A DNA stretch of 64,000 nucleotides from Ridgeia piscesae (taxonomy: Eukaryota; Annelida; Polychaeta; Sabellida; Siboglinidae), in contig JAODUO010000566.1 of NCBI GenBank assembly GCA_025642075.2, positions 37,501 to 101,500 of the forward strand, given 5' to 3'. The notes beneath the pieces are model-generated. The model did no database searches and had not been told where the DNA came from. It was given only the letters and a program-made list of their open reading frames with translations. Positions 48,101 through 58,169 of this stretch are shown in pieces (within the stretch, counting starts at the first letter, position 1; each line of letters opens with the position of its first letter). The position numbers and the translations under genes were made by a program.

Positions 48101-50098
48101 TACTACCGGTACTTAAAATTTAGAGTTTTACCAGTATATATAGAAAAGTGATCTTTGCATTAAGTTTGTATGCAGACTTATATTATTATTAATTGTTTTC
48201 TTTAATATGATGACCGACCTGCAGATATTGTCATAATCTTATTTGGTGTCATAATCAGCATTGACACATAACTCTTTCTTGGGTAGACAACCTTTGTATT
48301 TTACACACTGCTGTGGGCAGATGATGTGAACAGGCTGTTTATTAATTACTGTTTCTAGTTCTATAAGCAGTAAAGTTTTACAAACAAGACTGCACTACAT
48401 AAACAGCCCTCTACATTGACATTACTAGAAAGTAAAAATTGCACATCACAAATCTTCAGGAGAAACTCCACTAATGGTGCTTAAACTTTAAGGCAGAGAC
48501 ACTGAGGTGTAGGTCATCGTTGCAACATCAACCGTGTACATCAAGTCTCATCTGTGTTCTCAAGCCATCAACATATTGGCAGTAAACAATAAACGGGCAG
48601 TTGGTCTGTGGGCAGGACAATAAACTGGAATGACGTGATTGAACCGTAATAGAAGTGTTGGTCTGCAACTCAATCTGCCTGCCCCACGGGTTGGCAGTCA
48701 GTTAGTGGCTTCATTCTGACACGACCAGTGAATGCTCTGACGTTGCAGCAGTTTGGGATGTAGTATAATCCAGACTGTCAAATGGGAATGCTGCGTCTGA
48801 GGTTTATAATTATAGTGAGAAAGAAGTAAATGAACTCGATGTACCTGTCTGCAAGCTCTGCAGACAGTGAATGACGTAACACCAGACAATGACGTCCAGT
48901 TACAAAGAAAGAACAATTGCCAATCACCTAAAGCAGATGATTAAATATTAAAATGGTGTGTAGCTCTTGTACAACTGGTTCTACTGTCTGCCTGTGTCAC
49001 CGTGTGTGTATGTGCGTGCGTGCGTGTGTGTAAATAAGCCTATTTACTGATGCTAATGTATTTAAAACATTGAAAAACCACATAAAACATGGCTCAGGGG
49101 TAGAGCTTCGGACTCTCAACTAAGACTACCTGGGTTCGAATCCTGTGCTGTAATGTTAAAACCTTGGGCAAGTTTTTTCACTATATGTTGCCCCAGTTCA
49201 CTCAGCTGTATAACTGAGTACTTGGCAATAGACAGTGGTGGATATGTGTACGAGCAGACTTTCGCACATTTATTGTAGCATGTGGCTGGATGCTTCCCAG
49301 AGATTAGTTGAGATGGTATTTGATTAACAGGTCTGCCGGGGAAGTAAAGTGTAAAAGCGCTTTGAGCAGTCCTAACGACTGGATACTGCGCTATATAAAA
49401 ACTTACATTGACATTTTATTTACATTAATACAGTTTGGTTAAATTGGTATTTCATAGCCTTTTTGTAAGTAATCATAAAAAAGTATTGTTAATGAATATG
49501 TATGATCAAGATTTTATTCAGGTTTGAATTCTTAGCCATTGTTTAAGGGCCATTACTATTGGTGGTCTTTCAGGGTGTCACAAGACAGCTGACAATCCCT
49601 ACCTATCATCACGTTAGTCAGTCCTTCCCAGATGCAGATCTGCCTTTCATGGTAACAGATCCATTCGCTGATGTTAACTACTCATTTAGTGATTCCAGCT
49701 TCTTTCTGTCTGACTCTCATTGATTTGTTGTTTGTTGTTAGTCTTCTCCCGGAGTTCTCTATATTGCATTAATTAGGAGGCACTTAACATTTCCTCAATC
49801 TGACTTCGCCAGAGACCATTGAATGTTTTTATAACATTGTTGTTGATATGATGTTTTATGAAATTATAAATGGTTTTATTTCATTTTAAATAAAATTTGT
49901 ACTTGCAGTTGTTATCCTACCACTGTGTGTTGATGACCAATAACTGATGTCGCTCTGTGTCATCTTTCAGCCGAGCCACTTCCCCTGATGGACATCTGCA
50001 GGAGAGCTGTACGACAGCAACTCGGCAAGAATAGACTCTCGGAAATACAGAACCTGCCTCTGCCGAACCCACTCAAAAGTTACCTGCTGTATCAGTAG
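42991..50098 (+). CDS. SPRY domain- and SOCS box-containing protein (SPSB1/SPSB4-like)
   Basis: SPSB proteins are substrate receptors of Elongin B/C-Cullin 5 ubiquitin ligases: the SPRY domain binds short acidic NNN-type degrons and the SOCS box recruits the ligase. Two coding exons, 42991-43684 and 49971-50098, join in phase (GATC then CCGAG) to give 273 residues, the usual SPSB1/4 length. Seen: MGQKVSGG start, [10 protein letters not shown], the SPRY domain (about residues 33-230) with [57 protein letters not shown] and [15 protein letters not shown] sequence, and the SOCS box with [14 protein letters not shown] ending [11 protein letters not shown] chose the ATG at 42991 (A at -3, G at +4) over the in-frame ATG six bases upstream because it gives the conserved MGQKV start. 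The coding exon opens with ~190 nt of 5' UTR after an acceptor at 42797. Which SPSB1/4 paralogue it is cannot be decided. Confidence 0.97.
43685..44600. other. SPSB intron 2, 5' part
   Basis: Non-coding. From ~44510 two tandem copies of a ~46-bp unit (TTGATGTCAAA...TATTCCTATGAATCAGTAA) lead into the hairpin cluster. Confidence 0.5.
44601..44708. repeat. Two adjacent perfect hairpins (15-bp and 35-bp arms)
   Basis: Hairpin 1 (44601-44631) has TGATGTCAAATAATG and its exact complement around a single A. Hairpin 2 has 35-nt arms, 44631-44665 (AGTAAGTATTTGACATAATT...) and 44674-44708, perfectly complementary around an 8-nt loop. The two share the base at 44631. Confidence 0.95.
45092..45183. repeat. 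(GGCA)n tetranucleotide repeat
   Basis: About 23 perfect copies in SPSB intron 2. Confidence 0.97.
45184..47698. other. SPSB intron 2, middle part
   Basis: Non-coding AT-rich sequence with no recognised element. Confidence 0.3.
47699..47997 (+). mobile_element. MITE-like element, GCTTTATGCAG family, copy F
   Basis: It starts AGCTTTATGCAGAGACCTGT and ends GTTATCTTGCATAAACCCTG. It contains GGACAGGTAAAAAAATAAGG and GTGTGACTGGCAAAT-type blocks. Of about the same length as copy D. Confidence 0.9.
49088..49420 (+). mobile_element. tRNA-headed SINE in SPSB intron 2
   Basis: The tRNA-like head carries a box A-like GGCTCAGGGGTAGAGC and box B GGTTCGAATCC. The body follows (CTTGGGCAAG, GCCCCAGTTCACTCAGC) and a 3' part with AAAGCGCTTTGAGCAGTCC and CTGCGCTATATAAAAAC. 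The same family occurs inverted at 9158-9480. The head does not fold into a full cloverleaf by eye, so it is not a tRNA gene. Confidence 0.88.
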
Positions 50099-52698
50099 CC
50101 ACTGGTCATCTGTAGTTCGTTCACCCCACTGTCGCCTAGACAGGTGGTCCACAACAATCACGTCATCGCCCAGGGGCAACCACAGGTGTACCACGGCACA
50201 CGGTCTACTCCAGGAGCGGTGCTGATCAAAAGGACACGCAAATTAAATCATTAAATTAATTTATTACTGTCAGTGTTTGTTTGGTACAAACAGCAATACG
50301 TGTGATGCGTTAAAGAAATTTGTGATAGTTAAGCTATAGTTTGAAAGGTTACGCATCTGATATACACTTTGTATTATTTCAATGCCAAGCATACAAGTTA
50401 ATAAACTGTTTAGTTTTAATTGTTTAAATTAGCCATATAATAGCAATTAGTAATTGTAGCGATATATTTTTGGCAAATTTATCAGTTTATCTGTGTGGTG
50501 TTTTAAGGTGGCCAGATTAACTTCTGACGTCTTATCAAAATACAAGTAATATCACTCGCGAAAGTATACATAAAAATGCCAGCATTAGGAAATGGTTACA
50601 ACTTTCGCACAAAGATCTCATATGACAAGTGTTTGCGCACAAAGCTAGTGATCCTGGTAAAGGTATTTTCTATCCTTGTAGTGGCCGTATAAAATTCACA
50701 TAAAGACATGTTATTTCATAAAACGGATCTGTTTATTGCACAACGGGTCATTCCAAGTGATGAAGATACAACTAAAGCTGCCACTCATGACTTGGACAAC
50801 CCAACGATTACATGGTTTTAGTAGGGCATTTAGCACACCAAGGTTCTGGTTTGGAACGCCAAGGTGCTAGTTTGAAGGGTAACTTTATCGGTACAAATGC
50901 ATCAGCGATTGTCAGTTGCTGAATCAAAGTGTGCTTCAACAGCGTCCTAATTGTTGGTGCACAAAACGTGTTCGTTGGCAGCCGTGGTGTTACTCAGCCT
51001 CTGAAGTTGGCTTACACTGGTGGTGAACGATTCGTAGATTGACTGTTTGTGTCCAACTGGCATGTGTGAAGTCTATATGACAGACACAGGCATACAGTGT
51101 ATGTGTGGATGTCTTTGTGTCTGCACACAGTGCATGCAGTCGCGCACGCACAGATGTAAATAAAACTGCTCATTGGAATCTTTTTTAATTATCAGACGGC
51201 GAAGGCCCAAGACGTGTACATAAGTAGTGTTCTTAATTTAAATAAGCGGTGTTTTTAAGTTGGCGGTGCGAATGTTGTTGTCGTCGTCACCCTGTTTTTA
51301 CGTGCTGTTGTACTGCGATCACATGGAGGTACGTGGCAATGTGCTCGACATGAAATGGACGTTTGAGCTAGTTACGGTTGTGTATGTTATTTATTTGTTG
51401 TCATGATCAAATGTAGTTCAGCGATCCCTGATCGTTTACAACCCGTACCCATTTTTAATTTGGAAAGCATATCAGCAGATAAAATCTGCAATCGGGTGTG
51501 GACATAATGTTATGATGGAGGCGGGTGTTAGTGTGAGAATATTTTACGTGAAGGGGTTGTTGACCTCTGGTTCGTGGGTTGCTGTGGCAACTGTAGGTGA
51601 TATGTATCTGGTGTGCACTGATCATCTGAATACAATTGGGAGGCATTGTTGTCAACATTTTTGAATGTAGCTAAGGATTTTAACAGTTTCCAGTACAATC
51701 AAGGCATAACTCACCTTGTATGTACCTTTTCAAAAATGCTGATTAGCCATCACCTGGCAATTTTTTTAAATGTTTTTTGTCATTGTTTTTACTTGACATT
51801 TTATTACGTAACTTGTGTTATTTCGATAATTGTAAGAAAAAACAACTTTTGCTTTAAGACAGCAGTGCCTCTGGTTGAGAAACAAAGGTTGGCATGTTGT
51901 GAAATTTCCCTGTTGTGTGCTTAGTATATGTAGAATGTATTTATGTGACATTTGTGTCCATGTGGTTGTTGGTTGGTTTCACACCAGCAGCAGTCTGTTT
52001 GCAAGCCTGTTTTGTCTGGTACACTTAGAGCTGTCCACCACATGTTTGTCAACCTTCTGTCCCCCAGCCTGCCCTTTGACCCCTGTCATTATGTTGATCC
52101 GGCAGGAATGTAGCAGGCCTTGAGAGCGGGTCTAAGCTGACCCAGTCAGTATCATGAAGTGTATGTAATAGTGTTGTAGGCAGTCGGTGCCTGCTCCTAC
52201 TCATAGGCTGATGTAACGACTCGAAACTTGATGACAACTGCAGCCTTTCTGGAGGCATCTGTGTAAATGCGTGGTTCTCATTACAGATCAAATATGACGT
52301 TCATACATGCATGTATTAGGCTGCAAACAAAGTCCTGTTTTCTCATCAGTACATGCATTTAAAAATAGGGAAAACCAATTATCATGCCAAATGAATGAAA
52401 TGTTGCCACTTGATAGACATACACTTGGCACACTTCTGAAATCGGTGTTGATAGGCACTGATTCTGAAGAGAAACTGAATTTTTTAATTGTCCGTCAGTA
52501 CCTTGTTTGTTGTGTCTGCCCCGGATTGGTTTCCGCACTGCAGCAAATGTGTGATGAGTCTGAGAAATGTAATGCTTGCTTGTAGAGAAACATCTACGTC
52601 ATTGATATGACAGTGTGTATGTGTGTGTGAGTGTGTATGCAGTAACATTTGTTCTGCAGACTGTCACACATGTTATCTGTGCCGAGAGAGGTGGGCCA
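50099..52698. other. Downstream of SPSB, no gene recognised
   Basis: The SPSB 3' UTR should begin here. Frames up to ~92 codons exist but none shows a domain, compositional bias or splice context I trust. Confidence 0.3.
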
Positions 52699-52846
52699 TG
52701 GTGACCATGTGCTTGCTTGTGGTGACCACGTGCTTGCTTGTGGTGACCACGTGCTTGCTTGTGGTGACCACGTGCTTGCTTGTGGTGACCACGTGCTTGC
52801 TTGTGGTGACCACGTGCTTGCTTGTGGTGACCATGTGCTTGCTTTC
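52699..52846 (+). repeat. 21-bp tandem repeat (7 units) with CACGTG cores
   Basis: The unit is GGTGACCACGTGCTTGCTTG plus T. Five central units contain the E-box CACGTG and the outer two have CATGTG. The 21-bp period is a multiple of three, so several frames stay open through it; those are artefacts. Confidence 0.95.
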
Positions 52847-54679
52847 CCTGTGCTACCACATGACGTGTTCCGTTGCGTTTGTTCACAGTTCCTTAGTTCT
52901 GCCGGTTAGTTTCATTGTTTAGGCGCACCAAACCAGTTTCCCAGGCTGTCTCCAAGAAGTTCATGTAGGTTGGGTTTTGATCATAGAATATATTTTTAAA
53001 CTGTTTCCAGCAAATGATATCGCATCGAATATCCACCTCCTTGGTAGTGCCAGACGTTTCAGTGTGACAAATGCAAATGATTTTGTGATCTACTGGAGCT
53101 CACAAGGTTTTGCATGCCGATTTGCATGATTTCTCCAAGGGTAAACACCTCCCGTTATAAAAGAGCAAACAAGAGTACTAATGGTGAATTGCATTGTTCT
53201 TTCAGTTACCAATACAGATAACAAGATGCGAGTTCAACTGATACCAGTTTGTCAGTACTCGTGGCTAGTATACTCCAACTTGTTGGTTGAATAAGTAGAC
53301 AAGACAGCATTCACTGAATGTTATAAATGTTCACACGAGTGTATGCAAATGTGGTGTACCCGCATGCTTCGTTTGCAGCTCACAAGTTGTCATGGACAGT
53401 GTCAGCAATCCATCCGTTGGCCAGACAATATTTTAACCTGGTGTTTTGTGCAATGTTCTTAGCGATAGGTTTTACTATTGTGTATGAAAGATGATCGTAA
53501 TGTATTGCGAGCAAAAATAAATCTACAAGAAATAAGTTGCTGTTGTGTTTGTCCATTGTCGGTGATATAGCTAATGTTTACTGTGCGACAGGTTTATATT
53601 CAATTTGAACATGTCATTGGACGATACGTTCAGATTGTGAACAAATCTGGCTTTTGTTCTCTTTTCCCTGTATATCAGGGTCGAGTCATCTTTGATCCTT
53701 GATTTCTGGTTGCTCGGAACTTGTTCCTCACTTTTCTTGTACTCCTTTCAACAACCTCCACTCTCCTCCAGTCGTGCCAATCCATCTAAGTTTTCTTACA
53801 CAATCCCTGGTTCAGTGTATATCACACTTATCAAACACAATTTGCTGACAGTATGTATGTTCAATAATAGCCTGGCATCAAGATATTAACATGGCAACTC
53901 TGTAACACGATAAGTTCATCGCCTGTAAAGTCTCCCTTTCCATCTTCATTCACTTCCTCGACTATAGACTTCCAATCCATCAATTGGTGATGTGTTTCAT
54001 GTAACAAATTATTTGTGTTTTATATCTAGTGTAATTTTCTAGCAAGTATCTCCATCCTAAGAGAATTGTACGTCAGGTCTGCAGATGGTGGCACAGTGAT
54101 ATTGATAACTGATGCTCTGATCCCTGGATGGGTGTCAGCTATTTAATAATATTTGGAAAACAAGGTCACTAATAAAGAGCAAGTGACCTGAACTTGTCCA
54201 AGGTTCGACATGGCAGCACAGGCTGTTTTGATCATTTGGTTTTGTGCCACCATTTGACATTAGGAAAGGGACAGTAAATAACTCCTGACATAAGTAAGAC
54301 TAATGATATTGCTATCTTGACAACATGATCTCCTGTTTCATAAGAACTGCAAACAATTTAAAACACATTTTATATTTATGGTGTCTACATTTCTTTTAAA
54401 CAAGTCTACTTGAAAATGGTTTGAGTTAAGGAGATACAAATAAAAAAACAAATATGTGCTAATACTGACGGTTTACTGGAGCCAGAAAGTGTTTCTTGAA
54501 CCCAAAGAAACAATTGATGCTCAACACATGGGCAAGATGAAGTCACTAGATGCAAGCCGTATTGTCTGATGCTGTACATAGTACTACATACACGACAATT
54601 TATAATAATAATTTATTTGTGCCTCATCCATAGTAACACATCAACACTGAATATGTTGTTGGAATCTAAGATGTGGCCA
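52847..54679. other. Intergenic, no gene recognised
   Basis: Non-coding by inspection; no named repeat seen. Confidence 0.3.
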
Positions 54680-54890
54680 CCAGATTGGTCAGTTGTATCT
54701 CAGCCTTGGTAACCAGACGATGATCCACCATTGGCACCCCAGTTTTGGTAATCACACAATGATCAGTCACTGGTCTCCAGCCTTGGTAACCACACAATGT
54801 TCAGTTATTTGAACTTGAGCCTTGGTGTCCACACTATGACCAGTTGGTATAAGTGCAGCCTTGGTAATGACACTGTGATCAGCCTCTGGA
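54680..54890 (-). repeat. Diverged ~45-bp tandem repeats just 3' of the zinc-finger gene
   Basis: About five diverged units sharing CAGCCTTGGTAACCACACAATG-like cores (plus strand). On the minus strand the first three, nearest the gene, keep a frame reading HSVITKA, HSVDTKA and HCVVTKA. Confidence 0.7.
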
Positions 54891-54926
54891 CTCTCACCTG
54901 GAGTCTGTGAAGTGTCACCATCTGTA

Positions 54927-56108
54927 CTAACCAGTGAGCAGACTTTTGTCGGCAGATGGACAAGGTGAGTGATGTCTTATGAGGCTACCTTGTGGCAGGT
55001 TGCTTGGAGTGGGAAATGGCGATGGCGTGGGAGGGACAGTGGAAGTACGGGGGTGCTTCTGTAGTTTGTGCTGCTGGACATGCCACCGGGAGGCGAACCT
55101 CTCTCCACACATGTCACACTTGACCCCACAGCCCGAGTTCCTCCTGCTGTGTCGTTGCAAGTGGCATTTGTCATAGAACGCCGCGCCACATGTCTTACAC
55201 ACGTGCGCTCGCACGCCCTCGTGGATCAACTGGTGCACACGGAAACCTCGAGAACTGGTGAGCTCTTTGGAGCAGATGTCGCACTTCAAACACAAGGCAG
55301 CTGTCACGCTGTCCTTGCCGTGACATGACCTCTGATGGTGCCAGAGGTCGACGCGTGACGGATGCACCGAGTTACACACAAGACAGTGGAGTTGTTTGGC
55401 TAGTGAAGAAGGTGTTTTCTTGGTGATCTGATGCCTCGCTTCGTGCTGCTGGAGATAGTAGCTGAAGGAGAACGCCTTCTCACACACAGAGCACTTGAAT
55501 GGTCTCTCAGTGTGTAGGCGGCGGTGTCTGTTTAGTGTACTTCGGTGGGTGAAGACCTTCGCACAAACGTCACATACTTGGTCATGTGTCGAAGCTATGT
55601 GACGGCTTAGTGACGCCTCACGCAGAAACCGTTTCATGCATTTCGGACACTTGAAGGATGATTTGACGCCAACTGCTTTGTTTAGATTGTATGTTGCATT
55701 TCGGCTATCATTTTGCATCGTCTTGCAAGGCTGGTCAGACACTTCAGCAATGGCACCACATTCCTCATCAGTTCTAACAATAATCATTGTGTCTTTGATG
55801 TCTTTCCCGAGTCTACCTTGTTTCTGTTTTGCTGTCAACTCTGGGGTGAATATCGACAACGCAACCATATTGTGACACCCACCGTCAACATCGATTGCTT
55901 TTGTCAATTTCTCTGGAATGTCACTTGTATTTCTTGATAGATTTATTCGTGGATGAATTAATTTGGCTTGGACATCCTTCTTTGCTCTCCCTCGTGTTCG
56001 TCTTGCAGTTGTGTCTGGAGAGAGTCTTGGTGTCCTGGTCATGATATCATATCCAGGATCACTATGACTTGTTGTATTTTTGTCATCCGTGTCACTTGTG
56101 CTCAACAT
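54927..56108 (-). CDS. C2H2 zinc-finger protein, seven fingers
   Basis: Single-exon frame of 393 residues; probably a nuclear DNA-binding protein. The N-terminal ~150 residues are hydrophilic with a basic RRTRGRAKKD stretch (36-45). Seven fingers then run from residue ~152 to 352: CPKC...H-x4-H, CDVC, CSVC, CLVC, CDIC, CKTC and CDMC types. The sixth ends in C instead of H (CHLQRHSRRNSGC), so it is C2HC-like. Linkers are mostly non-canonical; only finger 2-3 resembles TGERPF (HTERPF). A Pro/Ser-rich tail follows. The last four fingers line up one-to-one with those of the plus-strand zinc-finger gene at 62537. A TATAAAAG lies only ~20 bp upstream of the ATG, too close for an ordinary TATA box. 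I recognise no orthologue. The stop may be early (see the frame observation). Confidence 0.88.
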   Translation of the reverse strand: MLSTSDTDDKNTTSHSDPGYDIMTRTPRLSPDTTARRTRGRAKKDVQAKLIHPRINLSRNTSDIPEKLTKAIDVDGGCHNMVALSIFTPELTAKQKQGRLGKDIKDTMIIVRTDEECGAIAEVSDQPCKTMQNDSRNATYNLNKAVGVKSSFKCPKCMKRFLREASLSRHIASTHDQVCDVCAKVFTHRSTLNRHRRLHTERPFKCSVCEKAFSFSYYLQQHEARHQITKKTPSSLAKQLHCLVCNSVHPSRVDLWHHQRSCHGKDSVTAALCLKCDICSKELTSSRGFRVHQLIHEGVRAHVCKTCGAAFYDKCHLQRHSRRNSGCGVKCDMCGERFASRWHVQQHKLQKHPRTSTVPPTPSPFPTPSNLPQGSLIRHHSPCPSADKSLLTG

Positions 56109-58158
56109 TTTTCAACCTCACTTTTATACCCCTGCACTTTTATCGGTCGATAGTTTCAATGCACTTCCATTGCAACTATCCAGGGATAAAGGAAGTTCAG
56201 AGCAGGTTTCCTTCCATTTAGACTATGCTCATGTCTCACTCATCATGCCCCTTTCATTGTTGTTGTCATCATCTGTAATATTACTCTGTGGCTTGGTCAA
56301 ACATTAACACCACATACACTGTAGTTGGTTAATTAAACAACAAAGGTTCCTTCGTAATGTGACCAACACTACTGGCTTTTTGTATCACCTGTTAAATACT
56401 CTCTTGTAAGTAGTCATCATGCTATGTTATAACAACTGATTGTCACATGAGGTAGACAAGGATTTCTCCTTAGGTAGATGATGAGTTCCCATTGGGTAGT
56501 CTTTCATCAGGTAGGCAATAGTCTCTTTTGTAGACAGTCTACACATCTGCCACTGTCACACTGCTGTTGTTGCTGATCACAGAAACTCACTGTTGACTTA
56601 TCACTAGACCTAGTATCTTTGGCACATCTTCCAACTTTGTTGACTTCCCTTCCCCACAAGAGAGTACTTGACAACAGAAGGAATCTGAAAACATAGCAGT
56701 TGAATACTTATAAGACATATATAGCTAAGCAATAACCTAATATTGATAGATTAGGAAAAGCTATAAACTGTGCATGGGCATTTTTAAAAGGTATCCGCTC
56801 AGAAACACATTATGTGAAAGTCAAGTTACGTGAGCCTTGTTGTACCTCAAGAAATTGAAGGTAAGAAGCCGAATCCATGAATCAAGCAATAACCTATCTC
56901 TATCTTCATCGACATCTAGGCTCCTCTGCTCATGCAGGCCATTCTTACAGAGGTGACTGGATTAGTGCTAGCAGTGTGAATATGTTCAGAAATATAACTG
57001 AGAGTTAACTGACAAGGGTGGGTTATAAGGTGTAAAGTATGTGGAAAATTGTCAGATTCTTGATAAGCCAAAGGCTTCCTTGTCCATACACCATCCAGAG
57101 CTTGTAGCTCTAGTCAGCAATCTTGTTAAATTCTCCAACTCAGCCATAAATCATATCCAGAAAGTGCGATCAAAAGTACACCCCTTTGCTTCTGAATATG
57201 TAGATCCAATTTCTGATAGCTATTTTTCATAATTTTTTTAGCCATGCATTTTTGTCTTTACCTAATCTGCTGTATTATTACACATGCCATATAGGTTATT
57301 ATATTAGCCATGCCATATAGGCTATATTATAGCCTGTAGCTATGCCTATGCTATGACTTTACTCAGCCACGCCCACAATAAGGGCTATGGCTATGCCATG
57401 GACGGTCAGTATGAAGCTGTAAGAATAAGGACACGATTGCCACACATCATTTGCAAATAAAATGTGTTTGTCTGGTAAGTAATTAGTTCTCATCCAGCCG
57501 CTACTGGTTGTAGTTTTTAATTTTTTTTTTATATTAAAAACCACAATCAGTTAAGTTTTTTTTAATTAATACACCAGACGTTGACGATAGTGTTGGAGGA
57601 AGTGACTGATAAGTATGGAACTTCCATTTCGATGTGCAATTGTTTGTTTATATTATTGCATACTGAATGTATTTTTCTTTGTATTGTATTGTTCACTTGG
57701 AAATGAACTCCACTCACTCACCAACCCACCCATCTTAATATAACACTAATTATCGCCCACTTTTCGTACTTTGCTCTCCGTTTTCATAAAGAAAATGATG
57801 CCTGCCTTTCCTTTATTACTGTATTAATACTTGTATGATAACAAACACATTTTTTTTTAATTTTCCTAACCTTCAAAGAATCGAACACTATAAAACAATC
57901 GAAAATTTTTTAAATCATACCGTGCAATCGTTGTTTACATTTATAGTTGGGATAATGTGCATGTTGCCATCGATTCTTCCTCGGAAGTCGGGGCTGTTTG
58001 TGGCTGGCTGACCTCGTCGGCGAAGTCCCGAATTTCGCTTAGTCAAAGTAATTATTGTTTACTTCTGCCGTGAGAACAACGCAAATACTTGCTCCAATTT
58101 TAAGACGGATACATCTTCGCGCGCCTGGTCTTAAATAATAAAAAATTTGATTTATGTT
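56109..58158. other. Flank between zinc-finger gene and RTE insertion
   Basis: It should contain the promoter of the minus-strand zinc-finger gene. A short family of GCCATGCCATATAGGCTAT repeats lies at ~57285-57350. No coding region recognised. Confidence 0.35.
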
Positions 58159-58169
58159 AATTGGCAATC
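58159..58169. repeat. Left target-site duplication of the RTE insertion
   Basis: AATTGGCAATC, repeated exactly at 60949-60959 on the other side of the element. Confidence 0.9.

Noticed and set aside
49088..49150. Functional tRNA gene
   Set aside because: It is the head of a SINE that recurs at 9158-9480; no complete cloverleaf by eye.
51272..51328. Short ATG frame ending at GAG/GTACGT as a possible first coding exon
   Set aside because: Only 19 codons and no downstream exon could be matched to it.
52623..52922. Frames of 86-99 codons on both strands
   Set aside because: They are kept open only by the 21-bp tandem repeat.
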